A DNA stretch of 64,000 nucleotides, from assembly GCA_020634115.1 (NCBI GenBank), contig JACKCH010000012.1, positions 124,001 to 188,000 on the forward strand. The letters are read 5' to 3'. Below, piece after piece: positions 1 through 8,062 of this stretch. The notes under the pieces were generated by a model. The model did no database searches. It was not told the DNA's origin and worked only from the letters and a program-made list of their open reading frames with translations. This stretch comes from Anaerolineaceae bacterium (GTDB taxonomy: Bacteria > Chloroflexota > Anaerolineae > Aggregatilineales > Phototrophicaceae). The position numbers were made by a program, and so were the translations under genes. The number at the start of each line of letters is the position of its first letter. Position 1 is the first letter of the stretch.

Positions 1-1125
1 AGCCAGGGAAGCTGCTTCCTTCAGCGGTTCAGTGATTTCGGGGAAGTGATTGCCGAACTGGTCGCTGGAGCCTTCACCGAAGTGGAAGTCCAGGAAGTTG
101 GTGGCATCAGGATAATCTGCGCCCCAGCCCAGCATGTAGAAGGCCAGTTCACCGGCATCGGAAGCATCAAGGAACGCGCCCGATTCCATCACTTCGATGT
201 TCACCACAATACCCAGCTGGGCAAGCTGTGCCTGGATGTCCTGGGCAACGGTACCTGGGGTAGGCAGGTAGCTGCGCACCACGTCACGGTAGTTCAGCGT
301 GACGGTGAAGCGGGTACCATCATCGCCCGCCGGGTAACCGGCAGCGTCCAGCAGTTCGGCAGCTTTCGCCAGTTTTTCGTCAGCGGTCATGCCGTCATCC
401 AGCGGTTTGACTTCGCCCGTGAACCCGAAAATGCTCGGCGGCATAAACTGGGTCGCGGCGGATGAACCGGCTGGGTAGAAGTTGTCCACAATGCGCTGGC
501 GGTCAATCGCGTAGGCAATGGCCTGGCGAACTTCAAGTTTGTCAAATGGTTCAAACCAGTTGTTCATGCCCAGGTAGAAGATGTTGGTACCACCACGTTT
601 GTAAAGCGCCAGGTTCGGATCGGCTTCCACGACTGCGAAGTCGCCAGGTGCCACGTTGTCCATACCGTCAATGTTGCCGGACTGGAGTTCGAGCAGGCGG
701 GCGGTGGCTTCAGCGTTCCAGCGGAAAATCACGGTTGACTCAATCGCCGGGGTGCCCCAATAGTCTTCGTTACGGGTCAGAACCATTTCATTACCCTGGT
801 CCCAGCGTTCCAGTTTGTATGGGCCGGTGCCAACCGGATTGGTGACGAGGTCGCCACCGCCGCCGGTTGCTTCCAGGTAATCCGATGATTGAATCGAGAA
901 AGCCGAGAAAGCGACTTTGGCGGGGAATGCCGGGTCAGGTGCACACAGAGTGAACTTGACCGTCAGGGCGTCCACAGCTTCAACGGACTGGAATAGACCG
1001 GTGTAACCTTCAGCCGAGCAATCGGTTGAATACGACATCATGTCCTGCGCCGCAGCGGGGACAAGCGCCACACTCAGTGCGAGTAAAAGCACCAAGAGCG
1101 GCACAACACGCAATATGGATCGCAT
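1..1125 (-). CDS. Peptide ABC transporter substrate-binding protein (partial, 3' end outside window)
   Basis: Extracellular solute-binding protein of family 5 (oligopeptide/dipeptide type), which captures peptides or similar solutes for an ABC importer. The ATG at 1125 follows an AAGGAG ribosome site (1133-1138). The N-terminus is a signal peptide: a basic start, a Leu/Val-rich core, then Ala-Ala-Ala-Gln near residue 25. The mature part shows family features such as the NPVGTGPYKLERW stretch and, later, a YAIDRQRIV segment. About 375 residues are visible; family members usually have 500-600, so the C-terminus and any permease genes lie left of the window. Substrate cannot be told from sequence. 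Confidence 0.9.
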   Translation of the reverse strand, partial: MRSILRVVPLLVLLLALSVALVPAAAQDMMSYSTDCSAEGYTGLFQSVEAVDALTVKFTLCAPDPAFPAKVAFSAFSIQSSDYLEATGGGGDLVTNPVGTGPYKLERWDQGNEMVLTRNEDYWGTPAIESTVIFRWNAEATARLLELQSGNIDGMDNVAPGDFAVVEADPNLALYKRGGTNIFYLGMNNWFEPFDKLEVRQAIAYAIDRQRIVDNFYPAGSSAATQFMPPSIFGFTGEVKPLDDGMTADEKLAKAAELLDAAGYPAGDDGTRFTVTLNYRDVVRSYLPTPGTVAQDIQAQLAQLGIVVNIEVMESGAFLDASDAGELAFYMLGWGADYPDATNFLDFHFGEGSSDQFGNHFPEITEPLKEAASLA

Positions 1126-1268
1126 ACACAAACTCCTTAAGTAGATTAAAATGACTTTAATCTGGCAAATCAAACCATCCTCTACCATCCTTACTTCCCT
1201 AGACCGGCAGATGGTTCAATCTCCGAAGGCGATTTTAATACAATCATCCCGGTTTTACAAACGATTAC

Positions 1269-2471
1269 TCAAGGCATCATCAGCACTTTCTCAATCCGTT
1301 CTAGCGCCCAGTCAATGTCCTGGCGGGTGATGACCAGCGGCGGGGCGAAACGTAGGACATTCTGGTGTGTCTCCTTGCAGAGCAGGCCTTCCTGCTTGAG
1401 TGCCTCCGCGAAGCGCCGTGCGCCCCCGGCTTCCGGCTTGAGTTCGACGCCGATTAGGAGGCCACGCCCCCGTACTTCGTGAATGATGTCGCTTCCAATC
1501 CGTTCCAACCGCCCTTTGAGGTATGCGCCCATCTCGCGGGCATTCTCGATCAACCCTTCTTCGACCAGTACCTTCAGCGATTCACGGGCGACAGCCGCCG
1601 CTAAGGGGTTGCCGCCGAATGTGCTGCCATGATCGCCGGGTTTCAGCACTCCCAGGATTTCCCGGCTGGAAAGCACCGCTGATACCGGGTAAAACCCGCC
1701 GGAAAGCGCCTTGCCAATCGTCACCATATCCGCCTTGACGCCTTCCCAGTCGGCAGCCATCAGGTGGCCGGTGCGCCCCAACCCGGTCTGAATTTCATCC
1801 AGGATAAGCAGGACGTTGTGCCGGTCACAGATGTCACGAACCCGTTTGAGATAGCCATCCGGCGGCATAACCACGCCGCCTTCGCCTTGAATCGGCTCTA
1901 CGATGAAAGCGACGGTGTTCGGGGTGATTGCCGCTTCCAGTGCGTCCGAATCGCCATAGGGAATCGTCTTAAATCCCGGTGTGAAAGGGCCAAAACCGTC
2001 CTTATACTGGGCTTCAGTTGAAAACCCGACGATACTGATGGTACGTCCGTGAAAATTTCCGGCGCAGGCGATGATTTCCGCCTGACCAGCAGGCACACCC
2101 TTGACCTGATACCCCCATTTGCGGGCAGTTTTCAATGCGGTTTCAACAGCCTCCGCGCCACTGTTCATGGGCAGCATCATTTCATAACCGCTGAGTTCGC
2201 AGAGTTCCCGCGCTAACAGGGGCAGTTGGTCATTACGGAATGCCCGCGAGGTCAGGGGGAGGCGAGCAGCCTGTTCGATCATCGCTTTCAGAATACGAGG
2301 GTGGCCGTGTCCCTGGTTGACGGCGGAATAGGCGCTAAGGAAGTCCAGGTAACGATTACCTTCTACATCCCATACCCAGATGCCTTCTCCCCGTTGCAGA
2401 ACCACATCCAGCGGTTTGTAGTTGTGGGCGTTATACTGGTTCTCTAATGCGATATAATCTTGTGTGTTCAT
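1269..2471 (-). CDS. rocD: Ornithine--oxo-acid aminotransferase
   Basis: PLP-dependent class III aminotransferase that converts ornithine and 2-oxoglutarate to glutamate semialdehyde and glutamate, linking arginine/ornithine to proline and glutamate. It is 400 residues, the usual length for RocD. The PLP lysine is K254 in TIGKALSGG, and the cofactor-ring aspartate is D225 in LDEIQTG. The N-terminal stretch from NQYNAHNYKPLDVV to AYSAVNQGH is characteristic of ornithine aminotransferase rather than acetylornithine aminotransferase. It stands alone, 143 bp from the start of the transporter gene on the same strand. The alternative is another class III omega-aminotransferase, which I consider unlikely. 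Confidence 0.93.
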   Translation of the reverse strand: MNTQDYIALENQYNAHNYKPLDVVLQRGEGIWVWDVEGNRYLDFLSAYSAVNQGHGHPRILKAMIEQAARLPLTSRAFRNDQLPLLARELCELSGYEMMLPMNSGAEAVETALKTARKWGYQVKGVPAGQAEIIACAGNFHGRTISIVGFSTEAQYKDGFGPFTPGFKTIPYGDSDALEAAITPNTVAFIVEPIQGEGGVVMPPDGYLKRVRDICDRHNVLLILDEIQTGLGRTGHLMAADWEGVKADMVTIGKALSGGFYPVSAVLSSREILGVLKPGDHGSTFGGNPLAAAVARESLKVLVEEGLIENAREMGAYLKGRLERIGSDIIHEVRGRGLLIGVELKPEAGGARRFAEALKQEGLLCKETHQNVLRFAPPLVITRQDIDWALERIEKVLMMP

Positions 2472-2630
2472 GGATGCCCTTCACGTAGTCTTCTGGTTGA
2501 TGTCGCATGACGATGAATATATGCAATCTGTGCAGACCTTACAAAAAAGTCTGTATATTCTATCCATGATAATCGATCCTGTGCCGACGGCAAGTGGCAT
2601 CGGTAGTACAGGATTAGAAAGCGAGTCTTG

Positions 2631-3026
2631 ATGGCTGTTCCACCCATCCAGCAGCAGGTGACATTTCTGTATACCTACGACCTGGAGATAAGCGCGAAGT
2701 TTTATGGAGACATCCTGAAACTTTCGCTGGTGCTTGACCAGGGGACTTGCCGAATCTACCGTGTGGCGAGGGATTCATTTCTAGGCATCTGCCAGCGGGA
2801 TGGTATGACCCGCGACTCGGCAGCAATCAACCGGGTTATCATCACACTGGTCACGCAAGATGTGGATCGCTGGTATGCCTACCTGCAAGAGCGGAATGTC
2901 CAGATTGAAAGACCGCCACAGCATAACCCGAAATTCAATATTTACCATTGTTTTCTGCGTGATCCGAACGGCTATTTGATTGAAATACAACGTTTTTTGG
3001 ATCCGGCCTGGCCGGGGAGTGAATAA
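2631..3026 (+). CDS. VOC (glyoxalase/bleomycin-resistance fold) family protein
   Basis: Small single-module VOC protein of about 131 residues. It begins with a QQVTFLYTYDLEISAKFYGDILKL segment, the beta-alpha-beta start of the fold, and ends with FLRDPNGYLIEIQRF, which carries the typical C-terminal metal-ligand Glu region. VOC proteins include glyoxalases, dioxygenases and antibiotic-binding proteins, and the substrate here is unknown. A TTG immediately precedes the ATG; the ATG at 2631 is the simpler start. It is followed after 2 nt by the YhhN-family gene, so the two are probably cotranscribed. Confidence 0.8.
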   Translation: MAVPPIQQQVTFLYTYDLEISAKFYGDILKLSLVLDQGTCRIYRVARDSFLGICQRDGMTRDSAAINRVIITLVTQDVDRWYAYLQERNVQIERPPQHNPKFNIYHCFLRDPNGYLIEIQRFLDPAWPGSE

Positions 3027-3028
3027 AG

Positions 3029-3775
3029 ATGTTTTCTCAATTAGACGATACCCAAAACCTCTTGTTGACCCTGCTATTGGCTTTATGGGCTGCTTTCCTG
3101 TTTGGCGGGTTTATTTTTGGTAAAATCAACGCGGAACGCACGCACCGGATGCGCACCTGGACACGGATGGCGTCCTCGCTGGCGCTGGTCGCTGTCGGTT
3201 GGGGCTGGTTCTTGTTTTTGCGGGATACTCCGGCAGCAACCTACGCTTTACTGGTTGCGGTGGGGATGTCCTTCGGCTTCGTTGGCGATCTGTTCATGGC
3301 GCGGCTTTTCCCAATAAAAGACTACGTGCTGGACGGAATCGGCTCGTTTGGAATCGGTCACATCTTCTACATCGTCGCATTTGTCACGTTTGGCAACCAG
3401 CAAGGACTGGGCGAATCAGGAGCGCGTTGGGGCGCATTGGTGTTCTGGTTGCTGGTCGGGGTGTTGGGTTGGTATATCGTGGTGTTCCGGGGACAGCAGG
3501 CGACTTTTCTGCATTACGCGGCGCTGCCGTATGCGTTGCTGCTCGCCAGCACGGCCGGGTTCGCGACCGGATTAGCACTTCAGTCTGCCGGGTTTGTGCC
3601 GCTGGCGGTGGGCGCGGCGCTGTTCCTGCTGAGTGACCTGATTCTGGCGGCGCAGTTGTTCAACAATCTGCATTTCCGGCTGATTGGTGATATCGTTTGG
3701 CTGACTTACGGTCCGGCGCAAATGCTGATCGTGATTTCCGTCTATACGGCGCTGCTGGTCACACAGGCCGGGTAG
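3029..3775 (+). CDS. YhhN-family integral membrane protein (lysoplasmalogenase-like)
   Basis: Polytopic membrane protein of 248 residues with roughly seven to eight hydrophobic segments. It resembles the YhhN/TMEM86 family, some of whose members hydrolyse the vinyl-ether bond of lysoplasmalogens. Family-type features are the polar GDLFMARL segment within the membrane region, the GIGHIFYIVAF segment, and a C-terminal stretch with LLSDLILA and WLTYGPAQMLI. The start lies 2 nt after the preceding VOC gene. The lipid activity is inferred from family membership only; the sequence shows a membrane protein with the conserved acidic residues. Confidence 0.75.
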   Translation: MFSQLDDTQNLLLTLLLALWAAFLFGGFIFGKINAERTHRMRTWTRMASSLALVAVGWGWFLFLRDTPAATYALLVAVGMSFGFVGDLFMARLFPIKDYVLDGIGSFGIGHIFYIVAFVTFGNQQGLGESGARWGALVFWLLVGVLGWYIVVFRGQQATFLHYAALPYALLLASTAGFATGLALQSAGFVPLAVGAALFLLSDLILAAQLFNNLHFRLIGDIVWLTYGPAQMLIVISVYTALLVTQAG

Positions 3776-3829
3776 CTATTTTCCCGATTGCGGCGTTGAT
3801 CGTTCAAGTGGGTAATTTAGGTAGAGATA

Positions 3830-4918
3830 ATGTCTATTCTTGGACTGCACCACATCACACTGGTTTGCGCAAATGCCCAACGAACAACGGATTTTTATAC
3901 CGGTACTCTGGGATTACGGTTAGTCAAACAGACTGTCAATTTTGATGACCCCGGCAGTTATCATCTGTATTTTGGTGATGAAACCGGCAGTCCAGGTTCG
4001 GCTATCACGTATTTCGAGTGGCCGCACGCGCCCAAAGGTTACTGGGGGATGGGCGGCGCGCATCATTATGCCCTGGAAGTCGCAGACTATGATGGTCTGC
4101 TGAAGTGGAAACGGCGTCTGGCCGATCTGCAAATTCCGGTTGAAGGGCCATTAGATCGCCACTACTTCACTTCGATTTACTTCAAAGACCCGGATGGCGT
4201 GATTATCGAAATTGCGACTGCCGGTCCGGGCTGGACGGTGGATGAAGCGGCGGAAAGTATCGGTAATGAATACCGTGAACCCCCAGCGGAGATGGTGGTG
4301 CGAAACCGCGATGAGGCCCGTATCCAGGGGACGACCTGGCCGGAGCCGGTCACGGAAATCAGCGCAGATATGATGCTTTCGCATGGGATGCACCATATCA
4401 CCGCGATAGGCTCCGACATTCAGCGTATACACGCTTTTTATGGTGAACTGCTGGGAATGCGCCGCCTGAAGATGACTTCCAATTTTGATGACCCCAACTC
4501 CGCGCATTGGTACTGGGGCGCAGGGGAGGGTAAGCCCGGCACAGTAGTGACCTATTTCGAGCGTGACCCACAAAGAACCCGCCGGGCGCAGATTGGTATC
4601 GGGCAGACTCATCACTTCGCGCTGGCTGTTTCCGACGAAGACACTCAGCTTGAATACCGTGAGAAGTTAATTCGCGCCGGTTTTCGTGTGTCTCCGGTGA
4701 TGGAGCGCGTGTATTTCAAGAGTATCTACACCAATGACCCGGACGGCCATATTGTCGAACTGGCGACGCTTGGGCCGGGTTTCATGGTCGATGAAGATGT
4801 GGCTGATCTCGGTAAGTCGCTGCAACTCCCGCCCTGGTTGGAAACCTATCGCGCTCGGATCGAAGGGACATTACAGCCATTGAAGGTTCCGGCCTGGACA
4901 GCGACGGAGCTTGATTGA
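3830..4918 (+). CDS. Ring-cleaving dioxygenase, two VOC modules (MhqO-like)
   Basis: Protein of 362 residues with two tandem VOC halves. The first starts GLHHITLVCANAQRTTDFYTGTLGL, and the second, near residue 185, starts GMHHITAIGSDIQRIHAFYGELLGM. Each half ends with a DPDGxIxExAT motif supplying metal ligands. This arrangement is that of the MhqA/MhqO-type ring-cleavage dioxygenases, which act on hydroquinones and catechols in quinone detoxification. The next gene, an MhqD-like esterase, overlaps it by 4 nt (ATGA); this dioxygenase-esterase pairing is known from Firmicutes mhq operons. The exact aromatic substrate is not visible. Confidence 0.83.
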   Translation: MSILGLHHITLVCANAQRTTDFYTGTLGLRLVKQTVNFDDPGSYHLYFGDETGSPGSAITYFEWPHAPKGYWGMGGAHHYALEVADYDGLLKWKRRLADLQIPVEGPLDRHYFTSIYFKDPDGVIIEIATAGPGWTVDEAAESIGNEYREPPAEMVVRNRDEARIQGTTWPEPVTEISADMMLSHGMHHITAIGSDIQRIHAFYGELLGMRRLKMTSNFDDPNSAHWYWGAGEGKPGTVVTYFERDPQRTRRAQIGIGQTHHFALAVSDEDTQLEYREKLIRAGFRVSPVMERVYFKSIYTNDPDGHIVELATLGPGFMVDEDVADLGKSLQLPPWLETYRARIEGTLQPLKVPAWTATELD

Positions 4919-5565
4919 TGAACGCCGGTAACTCGCAAAATCCGCACGGTGAACAGCCGGTGCTGACTATTGGTGAACCGCTGGAGAGCGTGCGCGCCGC
5001 CGCTATTCTGGTACACGGGCGCGGCGCGAACCCGGAGAGCATTCTCTCGCTCGTGCCGGAAGTTGGTCAGCCGGGTTTTGCCTACTTTGCGCCCCAGGCG
5101 GATAGGTATACCTGGTATCCGCACAGTTTCCTGAGGCCAGTTGAAATGAATGAACCCCGATTGTCTTTAGCTTTGGCGGCGATTGATACGGTTCTTGCTC
5201 ACATCGAAGCGGCACGAATACCGGCGGAAAAAGTGATCCTACTAGGTTTTTCGCAGGGCGCGTGCATCGTGCTGGAATATGCCGCTCGTAATCCCCGGCG
5301 CTATGGTGGGGTGGTGGGTTTCAGCGGGGGATTGATTGGCGCAACCATCAGCCCGCATCCTGGTTCAATGGCAAACACGCCGGTATTTCTTGGCTCTGGC
5401 GACCCTGATGACCATGTTCCTGCATCCCGTGTGCGCGAATCAGCGGATGTGCTGGCACAAATGGGGGCGGCGGTAACAACCCAGCTGTATCCTGGCATTG
5501 GACACACGATCATTCAGGATGAAATCGCCATCGCCAAGGCGATGTTCGCGGCGCTGGTGGAATAA
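4915..5565 (+). CDS. Phospholipase/carboxylesterase family hydrolase (MhqD-like)
   Basis: Alpha/beta hydrolase of 216 residues. The nucleophile elbow GFSQG (VILLGFSQGACIVLEYA) supplies the catalytic Ser. The Asp is in GDPDDHVP and the His in GIGHTI near the C-terminus, giving a complete triad. An early LVHGRGANPES segment forms the oxyanion region. It overlaps the upstream ring-cleaving dioxygenase by 4 nt, so the two are translationally coupled and probably act on the same aromatic or quinone-derived compounds. A general carboxylesterase role cannot be excluded. Confidence 0.85.
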   Translation: MMNAGNSQNPHGEQPVLTIGEPLESVRAAAILVHGRGANPESILSLVPEVGQPGFAYFAPQADRYTWYPHSFLRPVEMNEPRLSLALAAIDTVLAHIEAARIPAEKVILLGFSQGACIVLEYAARNPRRYGGVVGFSGGLIGATISPHPGSMANTPVFLGSGDPDDHVPASRVRESADVLAQMGAAVTTQLYPGIGHTIIQDEIAIAKAMFAALVE

Positions 5566-5646
5566 AAAGAGACGACAGCGGGTTATGCCGTGAATTGTCG
5601 CCGTAAATTGGATACGGCTCATGACATTTTCTACGAAAGGTTGATT

Positions 5647-7146
5647 ATGGCAGACTACATTCTGGCACTTGACCAGGGAACAACTTCATCCCGCGCAATT
5701 CTGTTCAACCGCAATGGGCGCATTGTGGCATCGGCACAACAGGAATTCCCGCAGATTTATCCTAAACCGGGCTGGGTGGAACATGACCCGGAGGCCATCT
5801 GGCAGAGCCAGTGGAAGGTGGCGCGGGATGTGATCGCCGGGCAGAATCTATCAGCAAGTGACCTCGCCGCGATTGGAATCACCAACCAGCGGGAAACAAC
5901 GGTTGTCTGGGATCGCGCTACCGGCCAGCCGATTCATAATGCCATCGTGTGGCAGGATCGTCGCACGGCTGGGTTCTGTGATGCACTCAAGGCTGAGGGC
6001 TTTGCTAAGACCATTCAGGAAAAAACCGGCCTCGTCACGGATGCCTATTTCTCCGGCACGAAGGTCGCCTGGATACTGGATAATGTCCCCGGCGCCCGCG
6101 AAAAAGCCGAACGCGGCGAACTCGCCTTTGGCACGATTGACTCCTTCCTCGTGTGGCGGCTGACCGGCGGCAGATTGCACATCAGCGATGTGAGTAACGC
6201 CAGCCGGACGATGCTCTACGACATCCATAAGCATTGGTGGTCAAACACCATTCTTAAACGGTTGAATATCCCCCAATCCATGCTGCCGCAGGTCGTACCG
6301 AGCAGTATGATTTATGGCGAAACTGACCCGGCGCTCTTCGGCAAAGCGATCCCGATTGCCGGTATCGCGGGCGATCAACAGGCGGCGACGTTTGGGCAGG
6401 CCTGCTATGAGAGCGGCATGGCGAAAAACACCTATGGTACCGGTTGTTTCATGCTGCTCAACACCGGAACACAGGCCGTTGCCTCGAAAAATAACCTGCT
6501 CACGACGGTGGCCTGGAAAGTGGGGGAAAGCGGTGCAACCCACTATGCGCTGGAAGGGAGCATCTTCATCGCCGGGGCAGCGATTCAATGGCTGCGTGAT
6601 GAGCTAAAACTGGTGAACGATGCTGCTGAAACCGAGGCTATCGCCCGCAGCGTGACCAGCACCGACGGGGTGTATGTTGTCCCGGCGTTTGTCGGCCTGG
6701 GCGCGCCGTATTGGGATCAGTACGCACGCGGTACGATTGTCGGGCTGACGCGGGGCAGTGGCCGGGCGCAGTTGGTGCGTGCTACGCTGGAAAGTATCGC
6801 CTACCAGACGCGCGACGTGGTGAGCGCCATGCACGCCGACTCCGGGCTTGACCTGCAAACGCTCCGGGTGGACGGCGGCGCGGTGCGGAATAACTTTCTC
6901 ATGCAGTTCCAGGCGGATATTCTGGGCGTGCCGGTGCAGCGCCCGGCAGTCACAGAAACCACTGCCTTAGGGGCGGCGTATCTGGCCGGGTTAGCGACGG
7001 GTTTCTGGTCGTCACAGGGAGAAATCGCGCAGCAGTGGGCGATTGAACAGACGTTTGAACCGGCGATGTCCGCTGACCAGCGTGAGGCGCTGTATGCCGG
7101 GTGGATGCGGGCGGTTGAGCGGGCGAAGGGCTGGGCGGAAGCGTGA
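5647..7146 (+). CDS. glpK: Glycerol kinase
   Basis: FGGY-family kinase that phosphorylates glycerol to sn-glycerol 3-phosphate. The ATG at 5647 follows a GAAAGG site and gives 499 residues, the normal length; an upstream GTG would add an unconserved tail. The N-terminal phosphate loop is DQGTTSSRAI. GYG-type glycerol-kinase segments follow (NQRETTVVWDRATGQP, AGDQQAATFGQACY, NTYGTGCFMLLNTG), then the C-terminal ATP-site DGGAVRNNFLMQFQAD. It overlaps the next gene by 4 nt and shares an operon with a PfkB kinase and glpD, giving glycerol uptake into glycolysis as dihydroxyacetone phosphate. Confidence 0.97.
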   Translation: MADYILALDQGTTSSRAILFNRNGRIVASAQQEFPQIYPKPGWVEHDPEAIWQSQWKVARDVIAGQNLSASDLAAIGITNQRETTVVWDRATGQPIHNAIVWQDRRTAGFCDALKAEGFAKTIQEKTGLVTDAYFSGTKVAWILDNVPGAREKAERGELAFGTIDSFLVWRLTGGRLHISDVSNASRTMLYDIHKHWWSNTILKRLNIPQSMLPQVVPSSMIYGETDPALFGKAIPIAGIAGDQQAATFGQACYESGMAKNTYGTGCFMLLNTGTQAVASKNNLLTTVAWKVGESGATHYALEGSIFIAGAAIQWLRDELKLVNDAAETEAIARSVTSTDGVYVVPAFVGLGAPYWDQYARGTIVGLTRGSGRAQLVRATLESIAYQTRDVVSAMHADSGLDLQTLRVDGGAVRNNFLMQFQADILGVPVQRPAVTETTALGAAYLAGLATGFWSSQGEIAQQWAIEQTFEPAMSADQREALYAGWMRAVERAKGWAEA

Positions 7147-8060
7147 CCATTCTCGTTTCTGGCCTCATCAACATTGAAACTACGCTCAGGGTTGAGGGAT
7201 TCCCGATTCACTATCACCCGGTACGTTACCCGTTTTTCGGCGCCCGCACGACTGTATCCGGTGTGGGCTATAACATCGCCAAGGCCCTGACGACACTGGG
7301 CGACACGGCGCGTTTTGCCTCTCTCATTGGTCATGACCCGAACGGGAAACTGGCGCAGAATGCGCTGGAAGCGGATTGCATATCTGGTGAATACGTGCTG
7401 GATACGCTGGAACAAACGCCGCAGTCGGTGATTCTCTACGATGACTCGGGGCGGCGGCAGATCAATGTAGACCTGAAGGACATTCAAGAGCGTAGCTACC
7501 CGTCAGAGCAGTTCGAGGCGGCACTGGCCGGGTGTTCACTGGCGGCGTTGTGCAACATCAACTTTTCCCGGCCCTTCCTGGCGCGGGCGAAAAAGGCGGG
7601 TGTGCGGGTGGCAACCGATGTGCATACGATTGGCGATTTGGACGACTCTTACAACCGCGATTTCATGGCGCACGCCGATATTCTCTTCATGAGCGATGAG
7701 CATCTGCCGTGTTTACCGGAAGAATGGGCAGGTCGGGTACAGAGTCAGTATGGAAACGCGATTATTGTCATTGGGCTGGGGGCGCAAGGGGCGTTATTAT
7801 CGGTTAAAGCGGATGGCTTTATGGAACGTATCCCAGGGGTAACCACGCGCCCGGTGGTCAACACCATCGGGGCGGGGGATGCGCTCTTTTCAGCCTTTCT
7901 GCACGGTTATCTGCAAACGGGCAGCCCGTATGAGGCGATTCGCACGGCGATGGTCTTTGCTTCGTACAAAGTTGGGGCGAGTGGGGCTGCCGACGGCTTT
8001 TTGACTTCACCGGCCTTAGACGTGCTTTGTGGCACGATATACAAGAACCAGAGGAACTAA
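7143..8060 (+). CDS. PfkB-family carbohydrate kinase
   Basis: Ribokinase-like sugar kinase of 305 residues. The C-terminal signature NTIGAGDALFSAF carries the catalytic Asp and anion hole, and the N-terminal half holds a GVGYNIAKALTTLG sugar-binding segment. The start is a GTG overlapping the glpK stop by 4 nt, and the stop lies 2 nt before glpD, so it is translated within the glycerol operon. The substrate is unknown. Sitting between glpK and glpD, it could act on a triose, a polyol or another sugar that enters with glycerol, but the sequence does not show which. Confidence 0.88.
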   Translation: MTILVSGLINIETTLRVEGFPIHYHPVRYPFFGARTTVSGVGYNIAKALTTLGDTARFASLIGHDPNGKLAQNALEADCISGEYVLDTLEQTPQSVILYDDSGRRQINVDLKDIQERSYPSEQFEAALAGCSLAALCNINFSRPFLARAKKAGVRVATDVHTIGDLDDSYNRDFMAHADILFMSDEHLPCLPEEWAGRVQSQYGNAIIVIGLGAQGALLSVKADGFMERIPGVTTRPVVNTIGAGDALFSAFLHGYLQTGSPYEAIRTAMVFASYKVGASGAADGFLTSPALDVLCGTIYKNQRN

Positions 8061-8062
8061 AA

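Noticed and set aside
46..845. Plus-strand frames at the window start
   Set aside because: They are antisense to the ABC transporter binding protein, whose signal peptide, ribosome site and family segments are clear.
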